From NCBI GenBank assembly GCA_964539975.1, contig CAZIKK010000003.1:62001-126000 (forward strand): DNA of 64,000 nucleotides, written 5' to 3'. This DNA is from 38-11 sp964539975 (GTDB lineage Bacteria; Bacillota; Clostridia; Tissierellales; Dethiosulfatibacteraceae). The position numbers and the translations under genes are program-made. The notes under the pieces are model-generated. The model was not told where the DNA came from. It did no database searches and saw nothing but the letters and a program-made list of their open reading frames with translations. Positions 1-8,177 of this stretch are shown here, in pieces; position 1 is the stretch's first letter, and every line of letters starts with the position of its first letter.

Positions 1-761
1 CTGATATGGTTTCTTCCCGCAGCCAGAATATTGCCCCAACTTGGAATTTCCGGAGGGACTCCCACACCAAGGAAACTCAATGATGCTTCAGCCAACATAG
101 CATAAGCAAATACCATGGTTGCTTGTACGATAATGGGTCCGATACAGTTTGGAAGAACATGCATGATCACACCAAAGTGACTATTGCCTGCCACTCTTGC
201 CGCCTCTACGTATTGTTGCTCTTTTTGGACAATAAAGGCGCTTCTTACAATCCTAGCCATCCTCGAAGAATAGGTGATAGTCAAGGCAATGACCACATTT
301 CTAACACTAGGTCCTAAGGCCGCCATGATGCCAATGTTTAATATAATTGATGGAAAAGCCATAAATCCATCCAACACTCTCATCAAGACACTACCAATTT
401 TTTCGAAATAACCTGCGATAGCACCCAACACCACACCTATAGAGGTTGTGAACAAGACCACCAAAGAACTAATGGTCAGAGACAGCCTGCCTCCGTAAAT
501 GATTCTGCTAAAAATATCCCTTCCAAAACCATCTGTCCCAAACCAATACTCACCGTCAGGTGGTCTTAGTCGGTTGATGGCGATGATTTCTCTAGGATCA
601 TGTCGTGTGACAACAGGTGCGCTGATGGAAATAACCACGAAGAGAATAAACACGATCATCCCAATAACAGCCCCTCTATTTTTTGTCAAACTTCGGATCG
701 TTTTCTTTGCTTTTTCTATTTGGATTTTTGCCCTGTTGTATTCAACCACTTTTTCTTGCAT
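1..761 (-). CDS. dppC: Dipeptide/oligopeptide ABC transporter permease, DppC/OppC type (partial)
   Basis: Inner-membrane permease subunit of a peptide importer; it should pair with the DppB-like protein upstream to form the channel. The 253 visible codons run from an N-terminal cytoplasmic stretch and first membrane helix through the region reading FGTDGFGRDIFSRIIYGGR, typical of DppC, and on into the transporter core with an EAxxxxG loop (EAARVAGNS) that contacts the ATPases. The C-terminus lies outside the window. Start chosen at the ATG at 761 because a strong AAGGAGGTGAGG site sits just before it and overlaps the stop of the upstream permease gene. Last visible gene of the five-gene importer operon. 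Family assignment is secure; the substrate (di- or oligopeptide) is inferred. Confidence 0.93.
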   Translation of the reverse strand, partial: MQEKVVEYNRAKIQIEKAKKTIRSLTKNRGAVIGMIVFILFVVISISAPVVTRHDPREIIAINRLRPPDGEYWFGTDGFGRDIFSRIIYGGRLSLTISSLVVLFTTSIGVVLGAIAGYFEKIGSVLMRVLDGFMAFPSIILNIGIMAALGPSVRNVVIALTITYSSRMARIVRSAFIVQKEQQYVEAARVAGNSHFGVIMHVLPNCIGPIIVQATMVFAYAMLAEASLSFLGVGVPPEIPSWGNILAAGRNHI

Positions 762-777
762 GTTCTTCCTCACCTCC

Positions 778-1722
778 TTAGCTATATGTGATTCTTGGGT
801 CAATTAGAACGTATATAATATCAATGATTAAGTTAATGGCTACATAAATCAAGGCTATATACAAGACAATCCCCTGTACAACAGGATAGTCCCTGTTGAA
901 TACCCCAAATATGAGAAGTCGTCCGATGCCTGGAATACCAAAAATTTGTTCTGTCACCACAGCACCACCCATCATGTTGGCCAATGACAATCCCATAACT
1001 GTCAAGGTGGGTACAAAGGCATTCTTCAACGCATGGGCAAACAAGATAGAGGTTTGTTTCGCCCCTTTTGATTTAGCTGTTCGAATAAAGTCACTTTTTA
1101 ATACATCTAGCATATTGGCTCTTGTCATTCTCGCAATTCTTGCTATGGGTGAGATGCCCAATGTAAAGGCCGGAAGCGTCAAGCTCATGAAACTCCTGAA
1201 TAAATCTTCTTCCGGCCCCACATAACCTGTCACAGGGAACCATCCCATCCTCAAAGAGAATGTAAGCATTAAAACCAAACCCAACCAAGATACTGGTAAC
1301 GATACACCAATAGAAGCAAAAAACATCAGTATGTTATCGAAAAGTCGGTTGTGAAATGCGGCAGCAAACACACCAATGGCGATACCAAATACGACCGCTA
1401 TGACAAATGCGTATACCGTCAATAAAACTGTAGGCTTGACATGGTTCAAAATCACTTCCTCAACAGCCGTTCCATAGTAGAGGGAGTTGCCAATGTTGCC
1501 TCTTGCCAAATTAACAATCCAATTGAACCACTGCACCACAATAGGTTGGTCCAAGCCAAGTTCTCTTTCTAAAGCTCTGATCTGCTCCGCTGTGGCATCT
1601 TCTCCCAGTATGGTATCGGCTGGACTACCAGGTGTTAAATGAATGATAAAAAAAACCAAGGTCGACACAACTAGTACAACAGGTATGATTGATAGCAATC
1701 GTTTAGCAATTTTTCTCTTCAT
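778..1722 (-). CDS. dppB: Dipeptide/oligopeptide ABC transporter permease, DppB/OppB type
   Basis: Membrane permease, 314 residues, the usual length for DppB. It opens with a membrane helix (residues about 9-30) followed by the family hallmark HLTPGSPAD and the ELGLDQP segment, then further helices and a C-terminal EAA-like loop (RTAKSKGAKQTSIL) that should dock on the ATPase pair. The C-terminus ends DPRITYS, as in many DppB proteins. It lies between the binding-protein gene and dppC, and its stop codon overlaps the dppC ribosome site, so the two permeases are probably translated in a coupled way. ATG start at 1722 has GGAG five bases upstream. Confidence 0.95.
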   Translation of the reverse strand: MKRKIAKRLLSIIPVVLVVSTLVFFIIHLTPGSPADTILGEDATAEQIRALERELGLDQPIVVQWFNWIVNLARGNIGNSLYYGTAVEEVILNHVKPTVLLTVYAFVIAVVFGIAIGVFAAAFHNRLFDNILMFFASIGVSLPVSWLGLVLMLTFSLRMGWFPVTGYVGPEEDLFRSFMSLTLPAFTLGISPIARIARMTRANMLDVLKSDFIRTAKSKGAKQTSILFAHALKNAFVPTLTVMGLSLANMMGGAVVTEQIFGIPGIGRLLIFGVFNRDYPVVQGIVLYIALIYVAINLIIDIIYVLIDPRITYS

Positions 1723-1803
1723 GGCATCTCCATTCCTCTAAATGTCTTAAACGTTATTTGTGTCCTCTTCTATACATGCGTCCATTCTACTTTTAATTCT
1801 TGT

Positions 1804-3462
1804 TTACTCATCCAACCAAACATTCCAGAAGAATATGTCTGTTGATGGTTGGAAATTCATTAATTTGTCACTCATTACTCTTAATGTGGAATAATCACAG
1901 ATTTTTATGTAGGCGGCATCTTCATAGTAAAGTTCCTGAATTCTTTCCCACATTTCAAATCGTTTGTCAAAATCTGTTTCTCTTATCATGTTTTCCAACA
2001 ATTCTTCTTTTTCAGGATTATCCCACCATCCCGGACTGCTTGAGTTCAAATATGGGACCAATGTTGGATCCGGTCTGTTAGTGTAACCTGTAACTGCTGC
2101 ATCCCACTGGGATGGATCTTGTCTCATACTGCTTTCTGTTCCAACTTCATATCGTTGAACGTCTATCACAAATCCAGCTGCTTCCAATTGAGGCTTGGCC
2201 ACCAATGCCGCGTTGTAGTATCCTTCCCAGCTGGCGATCCAACGAATGGTTTCTCCATTGTAACTGGACTCTTCCAACAATTGCTTGGCTTTTTCCGTAT
2301 CGTTCTGGTCATAATACTCAGCGCCAACTTCCGAATACCAAATGGTTTCTTTTTGCATCAAACTAGGATTCAATCTCCAAATGGCTTCGTCTCCTCTTGA
2401 CACTAAAGAGATGTCATCCATTTTAAGCGCTGCTTGAAATGCCTGTCTGGTCTTCAGATCCGACATAGGTCCACTTTCTGTATTCAATATGAACGCCAAA
2501 TGAGCTCTTGGCTCAGACACGACGGTTCGAACGCCTGGAAGCGTCTTTAATCTGTCATAATCATCTGATGATGCAGCATATGCATAATGGTATTCACCAG
2601 ATTCAACCGCTGCAACTTGAACCGTAGCATCCGGAACAGGCACGTATTGAATGCGATCGACATAGGCTGTCTTATTGCCGCCATACCCTCTCGCTTCGCC
2701 TTCCAAAGCTGCGTAATCTTCAAATCTTTCCAACATAATGTGGGCGTTTTGTCTCCATTCCACAAATTTGAATGGTCCCGTTCCAATAAACTCCAGCATA
2801 TGTGTGTCACCAGCCGCTTCCGCTATCTCAGAAGGGATGATAATGGCGCCATTGTTAGGTGCCGCCAATGCCACCATGAATGTGGCATCCACTTCAGACA
2901 ATTTGACCAATATTTCATAGTCATTGACCGCTTCTATGCTCTCCAAGTTTTCATAAACTCCTCTACCCGTGTTGTTCACAGCTCCCCATCTGTTTAAAGA
3001 CGCAATGACATCTTCTGCTTTCATTTCTTTCCCATTATGGAATTTTACCCCTTGTCGAAGAGTAATCCTGTACTCTCTGTAATCCTCGCTCAGCTCAACA
3101 TCTTCAGCCAACATGGGAATGATATCCTGTTTTTCGTCCAAGGCAAACAGGTTTTCAAACATATGCCAGGATAAGGTCCAAGTGACAGTAGCCGTTGTCA
3201 TCATCATATCCAAAGTTGCCGGTTCACCATCCATGGCAATTTTCAAAGTTCCGCCAAATTGTGGTTCTCCTTCTCCTACAGGATCAGTTGGGTCTTGATC
3301 TACCGGATCAGTATCCCCATTGGGATCCGGTGGTGGTGGTGCCGGTGGATCCGCTTGTCCGCCGCAACCAGTCAATGAAAAACTGAGTACCAGCAAGATG
3401 CACAGAACAAGTCCAAGTACCCTCTTGTTCGTCCTATTCCCTCTCTTAAAATAATTTTTCAT
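1804..3462 (-). CDS. Peptide ABC transporter substrate-binding lipoprotein (SBP_bac_5 family)
   Basis: Extracellular solute receptor of the importer, 552 residues. A signal peptide (KR-rich start, hydrophobic core at about residues 14-28) ends in the lipobox LTGC, so the protein should be lipid-anchored to the membrane. A Pro/Asp-rich linker follows, then a family-5 binding domain with GGTLKIAMDGEPATLD, the TLRQGVKFHNGKEM segment and GTGPFKFVEW. The reading frame is open further upstream to 3615, but the ATG at 3462 has a GGAAAGGAG site and directly starts the signal peptide, so it is taken as the start. The gene sits between the ATPase and permease genes. Ligand is not determined by sequence; peptides or nickel are both known for the family, peptides more likely here. 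Confidence 0.93.
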   Translation of the reverse strand: MKNYFKRGNRTNKRVLGLVLCILLVLSFSLTGCGGQADPPAPPPPDPNGDTDPVDQDPTDPVGEGEPQFGGTLKIAMDGEPATLDMMMTTATVTWTLSWHMFENLFALDEKQDIIPMLAEDVELSEDYREYRITLRQGVKFHNGKEMKAEDVIASLNRWGAVNNTGRGVYENLESIEAVNDYEILVKLSEVDATFMVALAAPNNGAIIIPSEIAEAAGDTHMLEFIGTGPFKFVEWRQNAHIMLERFEDYAALEGEARGYGGNKTAYVDRIQYVPVPDATVQVAAVESGEYHYAYAASSDDYDRLKTLPGVRTVVSEPRAHLAFILNTESGPMSDLKTRQAFQAALKMDDISLVSRGDEAIWRLNPSLMQKETIWYSEVGAEYYDQNDTEKAKQLLEESSYNGETIRWIASWEGYYNAALVAKPQLEAAGFVIDVQRYEVGTESSMRQDPSQWDAAVTGYTNRPDPTLVPYLNSSSPGWWDNPEKEELLENMIRETDFDKRFEMWERIQELYYEDAAYIKICDYSTLRVMSDKLMNFQPSTDIFFWNVWLDE

Positions 3463-3521
3463 GTGACACTCCTTTCCTTCTTTTATATATAAGCCCTTAT
3501 TGGACTTTATATCGCTTTGTC

Positions 3522-4496
3522 TCATTGGTATAAATGACAATAACAGATATGTCCTTCTGAAATTACCACTTTCTGAGGCTCCTCGTCGATACAGATTTGG
3601 GTGACATGTTTGCACCTTGTTCTAAAACGGCATCCTGACGGAATGTTCAATGCGCTTGGAATTTCTCCCACATTAAACGCCGTTCCTTCATGCTTTTCGT
3701 CAGGATCAGGAACAGGTATAGAATCTAGCAACAATTGAGTATACGGATGCGCTGGATTCTCAAACAGGTCTTGTTTATTTGCAATTTCAACTATTTTCCC
3801 CAAGTACATGACAATAATCCGATCGCTGATGTGCTTAATTACCGACAAATCATGGGATATAAACAGGTAGGTCAAATGGTATTTTTTTTTCAAATCCTCC
3901 AGCAGATTCAACACCTGTGCTTGAACAGATACATCCAACGCAGACACGGCTTCATCACATGCGATGAAAGCAGGATTCAAAGCAATGGATCTTGCAATAC
4001 TGATTCTTTGACGTTGCCCTCCTGAGAACTCATGGGGATAGCGGGTCATGTACTCCGGTCTTAGTCCTACTTCCAACAATAGTTGACCGACTCTCTCAAG
4101 AATTTCGTCTCTCGACAAATCGGTATGCAGTTTCAAGGATTCTCCCACGATAGAGGCGATGGTCCGTCTTGGATTAAGGGAAGCATAAGGATCCTGAAAG
4201 ATCATCTGCATGTCTTTTCGAACTGTTTTCATCTCCCGATTGCTCCGCGAAGCCAAATCATTCCCATTAAAACTAATGGATCCTTCTGTTATGTCCACTA
4301 GCCTCAGTATAGCTCTGGCCACTGTTGATTTACCGCACCCGGACTCTCCCACGATTCCCAGTGTTTCGTTCTTTATGACATCAAACGACACATCATCTAC
4401 CGCTTTTATGGTTTGATTCTTTTCGTTTCCAGATCTCTTTACCTTGAAATAGACTTTCACATTCTCTAAAGTTATCAAACTATGCTCCATACCCAT
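3522..4496 (-). CDS. dppF: Peptide ABC transporter ATP-binding protein, DppF/OppF type
   Basis: One of two ATPases powering the importer, 324 residues. It carries Walker A GESGCGKST, Q-loop IFQDPYASLNPR, signature FSGGQRQRISIARS, Walker B FIACDEAVSALD and the H-loop FISHD. The C-terminal oligopeptide-transporter extension (GEIPSALNIPSGCRFRTRC) contains clustered cysteines like those that bind an iron-sulfur cluster in some Opp/Dpp ATPases. The ATG at 4496 is preceded by GGAGG at a 10-base spacing; a second ATG two codons later is possible. It overlaps the end of the upstream ATPase gene by 17 bases, supporting coupled translation. Confidence 0.95.
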   Translation of the reverse strand: MGMEHSLITLENVKVYFKVKRSGNEKNQTIKAVDDVSFDVIKNETLGIVGESGCGKSTVARAILRLVDITEGSISFNGNDLASRSNREMKTVRKDMQMIFQDPYASLNPRRTIASIVGESLKLHTDLSRDEILERVGQLLLEVGLRPEYMTRYPHEFSGGQRQRISIARSIALNPAFIACDEAVSALDVSVQAQVLNLLEDLKKKYHLTYLFISHDLSVIKHISDRIIVMYLGKIVEIANKQDLFENPAHPYTQLLLDSIPVPDPDEKHEGTAFNVGEIPSALNIPSGCRFRTRCKHVTQICIDEEPQKVVISEGHICYCHLYQ

Positions 4497-5484
4497 CTAT
4501 TTTCGGCCTCCAATTTGGATTCTTATACATGATACATCGGACTTCCCTTTCACCATCAGGTCTCAATATATCGGGATTGGCTTCATCACAAGCCTCTACT
4601 CTAAATTCACATCGCTTGGCAAATCGACATCCTTTCGGCATATTTGCCAAGGAAGGAACCATGCCCTTGATGGCATAAAGTCTCTCTTTTTCGTGCTTGA
4701 TATTTGGAATCGCCTCAAGCAGTCCTTTTGTATAAGGATGCAATGGGTCTTTGAAGATTTGCTGAGTGGTTCCCACTTCAACAATTTGACCCGCATACAT
4801 AACGATAATTCGGTCCACCATGTTGGCTATAACACCCAAATCATGAGTCACCAACACAATGGCTGTCTGAATACGGTTTTTCAAATCTCTCATAAGATTT
4901 AGAATTTGCATTTGTATGGTCACATCCAGAGCCGTCGTTGGTTCATCGGCAATCAATACTTTAGGCTCGCATGCTAAAGCCATGGCAATCATGACGCGTT
5001 GTTTCATGCCGCCTGACAACTCGTGAGGGTATTGGTTGAATCGTTTTTCAACGTCCCCAATTCCAACCAATTTCAACAAATCAATGGCTCTTTTTTCCAT
5101 CTCATCTTTCGAATAATCCCTATGGATTTTGTAGACTTCCATTATCTGTCTGCCAATTTTGTGCAAGGGGTTTAGCGAGGTCATTGGTTCTTGAAAAATC
5201 ATTGAAATATCTCGGCCTCTGACTTTTCGCATCTCACGTTCAGAAATCTTGAGCAGGTTTTTGCCACTCAATAAAACTTCTCCTTGAGTGGTGCTTTTTC
5301 TTTCATCCAACAATCGCATACAAGACAAAAAGGTGACACTCTTGCCACATCCGGATTCTCCGACCACACCCACGATTTCACCTTCCTGAACTGAAAAGCT
5401 TACGTCTTCCACTGCGGTATAAGTGTTTTCGGATACAATAAAAGATGTCGTTAAATGATTGATTTTAAGAATATTCTCTCTCAA
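4480..5484 (-). CDS. dppD: Peptide ABC transporter ATP-binding protein, DppD/OppD type
   Basis: First gene of the importer operon, 334 residues. Walker A GESGCGKSV, Q-loop IFQEPMTSLNP, signature LSGGMKQRVMIAMAL, Walker B LIADEPTTALD and H-loop VTHD are all present, and the C-terminal domain reads GMVPSLANMPKGCRFAKRCEF with a cysteine cluster as in the partner ATPase. The predicted start is a TTG at 5484, preceded by GAGG eight bases away; no ATG is better placed. Transcription should begin near 5683, giving about 200 bases of untranslated leader. The promoter carries the palindrome shared with the amidohydrolase gene at 6849, so import and the downstream enzyme are probably co-regulated. Confidence 0.93.
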   Translation of the reverse strand: MRENILKINHLTTSFIVSENTYTAVEDVSFSVQEGEIVGVVGESGCGKSVTFLSCMRLLDERKSTTQGEVLLSGKNLLKISEREMRKVRGRDISMIFQEPMTSLNPLHKIGRQIMEVYKIHRDYSKDEMEKRAIDLLKLVGIGDVEKRFNQYPHELSGGMKQRVMIAMALACEPKVLIADEPTTALDVTIQMQILNLMRDLKNRIQTAIVLVTHDLGVIANMVDRIIVMYAGQIVEVGTTQQIFKDPLHPYTKGLLEAIPNIKHEKERLYAIKGMVPSLANMPKGCRFAKRCEFRVEACDEANPDILRPDGEREVRCIMYKNPNWRPKIDGYGA

Positions 5485-5674
5485 AGTCTCTACCTCATCA
5501 TTTATAGAATTGTGATTAGGGTTCTTTCATGTGTATTGTGTTTGTGTTTGTGTATTGTGCCTAAGAAAATTTGGCGTCATATGAGTTGATTGTGTGTTTT
5601 GGTCAATCATATCAATGTTGAAGAGTCGGACAGTTGATGTCCTTGATGTCGATGGGTCATTGGTTTATTATTTT

Positions 5675-5690
5675 TGTAGGATTTACTACA
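5675..5690. promoter_or_regulatory. Palindromic operator TGTAGGATTTACTACA, probable RpiR-family site (copy 1)
   Basis: Five-base arms TGTAG and CTACA around a six-base centre. Read on the minus strand it is TGTAGTAAATCCTACA and begins at the last base of the TATAAT box of the importer promoter, so a bound protein would block initiation. The same palindrome occupies the same place in the promoter of the amidohydrolase gene (6797-6812). The regulator gene between the two promoters is the obvious candidate to bind it; that link is inference. Confidence 0.7.
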
Positions 5691-5718
5691 TTATAGCAGA
5701 CTAACCTGCTGTGTGCAA
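5690..5718 (-). promoter_or_regulatory. Promoter of the peptide importer operon
   Basis: On the minus strand TTGCAC (5718-5713), a 17-base spacer, and a perfect TATAAT (5695-5690). The upstream sequence AAAAATATTGCAC and both boxes are the same as in the promoter at 6769-6797. The leader from here to the dppD start is about 200 bases and holds no recognised RNA element; it contains a TG/CA-rich direct repeat at 5529-5560. Confidence 0.8.
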
Positions 5719-5761
5719 TATTTTTGTCCATTCATATTGAAAAAATCACGAATAGTCAGTG

Positions 5762-5790
5762 TTGTTTTTAAGATACAAAAGTGATATTCT
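5762..5790 (+). promoter_or_regulatory. Promoter of the RpiR-type regulator gene
   Basis: TTGTTT (5762-5767), 17-base spacer, TATTCT (5785-5790) preceded by an extended TGa element. It lacks the TGTAG...CTACA palindrome found at the two target promoters, so there is no visible sign of autoregulation. Confidence 0.65.
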
Positions 5791-5826
5791 AATTGTGTTA
5801 ATCGAATCCTATTGGAGGTCTCCACT

Positions 5827-6684
5827 ATGGCGATGGATCTTAAAGCCTTCCTGCAACAACTAGATCATTCTTACGAATCCTTCACGCCCAGCTATAAAAA
5901 AATAGCTTCCTACATCATGCTGAATTACAAATACATTCCCATGCTTTCTTTAGAGTCTATGTCTCACAACATTGGCATCAGCGATGCGACCATTGTCCGT
6001 TTCTGTCAACACATTGGTTATCATGGCTACACCGACATGAAAAACATGCTGTCCAACATGATCAACGCAGATGATTACAACGACGTGGATCGCTTGACTA
6101 AAACCATTCAAGAGATAGGGAAAGAGAACAAGGATTATGCTCAAATCTTCAATCAAGAACTGATTAATCTGAAAGATGCTATCTCGAATATCGACACCAA
6201 ATCTATTCATCATGCCGCTACCATCATGGATCACAGCGAAAAAGTATATGTGATGGGATTGGGTAGTTCCACTATCATTGCCAATTTTATTTACTATCAT
6301 CTGGATCGATTGAACGTCAATTGCAAGCTTATTCAATATGGCGGGTTGGGATTGTTTGAAACCATTTCAAATATTTCTAGTAAAGATGTCTTGTTGATTG
6401 CCAGTTACCCTCGTTATTCCAAAGACTCTCTCAAGGCTTTGAAGGTCGCCCGGGAGAATGGCGCCCAAACCATTTTAATCACGGATAAACTGTCTAACTG
6501 CTTGACGGATTATGCCCATTGCACCATTGCCGCTCCTTCGGAGAACAATATCTATTTCTACAATTCCTACATCTCTTCCATCCTGACTTGCAATGTGCTG
6601 ATTTTAGAATTTAGTAGTCTTAACAAGGACAGGAATACGCTTTTGTTGGATCGGATGAAAAAAGATACTGAATACTATTTATAA
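5827..6684 (+). CDS. MurR/RpiR family transcriptional regulator
   Basis: Cytoplasmic DNA-binding regulator, 285 residues. The N-terminal HTH_6 domain (about residues 5-80) includes SLESMSHNIGISDATIVRFCQHIGYHG, a typical RpiR recognition region; the C-terminal half is an SIS sugar-phosphate-binding domain with VMGLGSSTIIANF and later ILITD. The start is the ATG at 5827, which follows GGAGGT by seven bases; an upstream in-frame TTG lies inside the ribosome site. The gene is divergent from the importer operon and upstream of the amidohydrolase gene, whose promoters share one operator. RpiR proteins usually respond to a phosphorylated sugar; what this one senses is unknown. Confidence 0.9.
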   Translation: MAMDLKAFLQQLDHSYESFTPSYKKIASYIMLNYKYIPMLSLESMSHNIGISDATIVRFCQHIGYHGYTDMKNMLSNMINADDYNDVDRLTKTIQEIGKENKDYAQIFNQELINLKDAISNIDTKSIHHAATIMDHSEKVYVMGLGSSTIIANFIYYHLDRLNVNCKLIQYGGLGLFETISNISSKDVLLIASYPRYSKDSLKALKVARENGAQTILITDKLSNCLTDYAHCTIAAPSENNIYFYNSYISSILTCNVLILEFSSLNKDRNTLLLDRMKKDTEYYL

Positions 6685-6708
6685 CTCAAAAATATAGCTT
6701 GCCCCAGC

Positions 6709-6739
6709 ATTCAGGCAGTCATTTGTCTGAATTTTTTTG
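6709..6739 (+). terminator. Intrinsic terminator after the RpiR gene
   Basis: ATTCAG (6709-6714) pairs with CTGAAT (6727-6732), with imperfect pairing inside, followed by a run of seven T. It separates the regulator gene from the next promoter. Confidence 0.6.
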
Positions 6740-6768
6740 TTTTTGATTATGCGTTTTCCAAAAAAATA

Positions 6769-6797
6769 TTGCACAAAGTAATTAATACGTCTATAAT
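6769..6797 (+). promoter_or_regulatory. Promoter of the amidohydrolase gene
   Basis: TTGCAC (6769-6774), 17-base spacer, TATAAT (6792-6797). The boxes, the spacer length and the preceding AAAAATATTGCAC are identical to those of the importer promoter on the other strand. Confidence 0.82.
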
Positions 6798-6812
6798 GTA
6801 GGAAATGCTACA
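6797..6812. promoter_or_regulatory. Palindromic operator TGTAGGAAATGCTACA, probable RpiR-family site (copy 2)
   Basis: Same arms as copy 1 and the shared pattern TGTAGnAAATnCTACA when both are read in their direction of transcription. It overlaps the last base of TATAAT and covers the expected start of transcription. Confidence 0.7.
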
Positions 6813-6848
6813 TTCGGAAATTTTACAGCCTACTTAAGGAGACTTCTT

Positions 6849-8120
6849 ATGAAAACTTTGATAAAAAACGGATTTGTGATTGATCCAGGAAATTCTCGAA
6901 TTGGAAAATACGACCTCTTGATTGAGTATGATAAAATCACATCCATTGATGTTCAGATTTGTTCGAAAGCGGACCAAGTTATTGATGCATCAGGAAAATT
7001 TGTTACCCCTGGATTCATCGATCTCCAAGTTAATCCAGGCCAAACCATTGAAAAAATATGCCAAATCCTTCCCTTTCAAGGTATTACAACTCCTTTGATC
7101 ATGCCTTGCAATATTTACGACAAATCCTTTTTGGATCACTATGGATCCATTGAGAATGTTTTGAGTATAAGCCATGGCCTTCCTGTAAACGTGGCCAATG
7201 CCATTTCAATGCAACCGTTTGATACCCATGGTCATGAAACTTACTCTCAGTTCGCCATTGCGCATGATGCCATCAAAAGTCGATTGGAGGCATTAGCCGA
7301 TCTAAATGTTATTGCCGTAGGTGAGGTTGTCTTACCCATTCAGGGAGTGGCACATATCGACAGCCAAGTGGGGGAGTCTTTTCTACAACATCTTTTGACC
7401 GCGAATGAAACGGTTGGCCTCCCCATTCTTTTACACACCGGATTGGGGAAAAAAGGTATCTTAAGAGCCGTTGAAATTGCCAATGGACGGCCTCTACATA
7501 TCTGTCATGTGGGTAGCACCACCGCTCAGGATAATATCCATGAGGTATTATCCAAAATTAGTCATCATTCTAACATCACCACCGACACCCATTTATCTGA
7601 ATTTGCAGGTGTCAATAGTTATAAAAGCGAATTGGTGATTAAATACCTAAAGGAAGGCCAAGTGGTGACAATTGACCCTATAACACTTGAGCCGACCCTT
7701 CTTACTGAATTGGAGTCTGCTGATCCTCCTTATTACTACACCAAGCCCAATCTTTTTGAAAATAACATGATCTGTGCCTTGTCAGATGGTGTGGATGCCA
7801 TTGAGAGTGATGAGTTGGGAGATGGCGTCCGCTCCGCCATCATGATCAAGAATTTCTTCAACCTCATCAATGCGGTTTCACTAAATCCCCTTAAAATCCA
7901 AATGATGGCTCGACTTATCAAAAAAATGACTTGCAATCCTGCCAAAATCCTCAAGTTGAAAAAAAGAGGTTCTTTAGGCCTTAGTCAGTATGCCGATATA
8001 AATATTATTGATTTGAATCAAGAAACCATTGATACCGTTCTGGTCAATGGGCAAGTGGTTCTTCTTAACGGCCAATTGACAGGAGCTTCTCCTGGTGTTT
8101 GCTTATCTTTGTCTCAGTAA
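6849..8120 (+). CDS. Amidohydrolase-superfamily protein, dihydroorotase/D-aminoacylase-like, without the HxH metal motif
   Basis: 423 residues with the typical composite amidohydrolase fold: an N-terminal beta-sandwich stretch, a barrel, and a C-terminal sandwich strand (DTVLVNGQVVLLNGQ). The usual PGxxDxHxH motif reads PGFIDLQVN, so Q60 and N62 stand where metal-binding histidines are expected. The other site looks kept: C87 (MPCN), H196 (LLHTG), H220 (ICHVG), E159 and D313 (LSDG). A Cys-His-His set resembles the tight zinc site of D-aminoacylases, so a one-metal enzyme acting on an acyl-amino acid or peptide-derived amide is plausible. Start ATG follows AAGGAGA. Co-regulated with the peptide importer; the substrate is unknown. 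Confidence 0.8.
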   Translation: MKTLIKNGFVIDPGNSRIGKYDLLIEYDKITSIDVQICSKADQVIDASGKFVTPGFIDLQVNPGQTIEKICQILPFQGITTPLIMPCNIYDKSFLDHYGSIENVLSISHGLPVNVANAISMQPFDTHGHETYSQFAIAHDAIKSRLEALADLNVIAVGEVVLPIQGVAHIDSQVGESFLQHLLTANETVGLPILLHTGLGKKGILRAVEIANGRPLHICHVGSTTAQDNIHEVLSKISHHSNITTDTHLSEFAGVNSYKSELVIKYLKEGQVVTIDPITLEPTLLTELESADPPYYYTKPNLFENNMICALSDGVDAIESDELGDGVRSAIMIKNFFNLINAVSLNPLKIQMMARLIKKMTCNPAKILKLKKRGSLGLSQYADINIIDLNQETIDTVLVNGQVVLLNGQLTGASPGVCLSLSQ

Positions 8121-8135
8121 ACCAACCGATTTTTA

Positions 8136-8175
8136 CAAACAAGCACCCTCTATTTTTTTAGAGGGTGCTTGTTTG
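8136..8175. terminator. Bidirectional terminator-like hairpin between convergent genes
   Basis: A perfect 17-bp stem (8136-8152 with 8159-8175) around a six-T loop lies between the amidohydrolase stop (8120) and the 3' end of the dehydratase gene (8178). A long T tract after the stem is missing on both strands, so efficiency is uncertain. Confidence 0.6.
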
Positions 8176-8177
8176 TC

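Noticed and set aside
499..807. Plus-strand hydrophobic ORF opposite the dppC/dppB junction
   Set aside because: It is the antisense shadow of a permease gene; hydrophobic codons read backwards give apparent membrane helices, and no ribosome site was seen.
3463..3615. N-terminal extension of the peptide-binding lipoprotein to 3615
   Set aside because: The extension overlaps the end of the upstream ATPase gene, shows no family similarity, and would bury the signal peptide; the ATG at 3462 has a good ribosome site.
5812..5826. TTG start for the RpiR-type regulator
   Set aside because: The TTG overlaps the GGAGGT ribosome site; the ATG at 5827 is at ideal spacing.
6849..8120. A second dihydroorotase (pyrC paralogue)
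   Set aside because: It lacks the HxH metal motif, is far from the complete pyr operon, and shares its regulation with the peptide importer.
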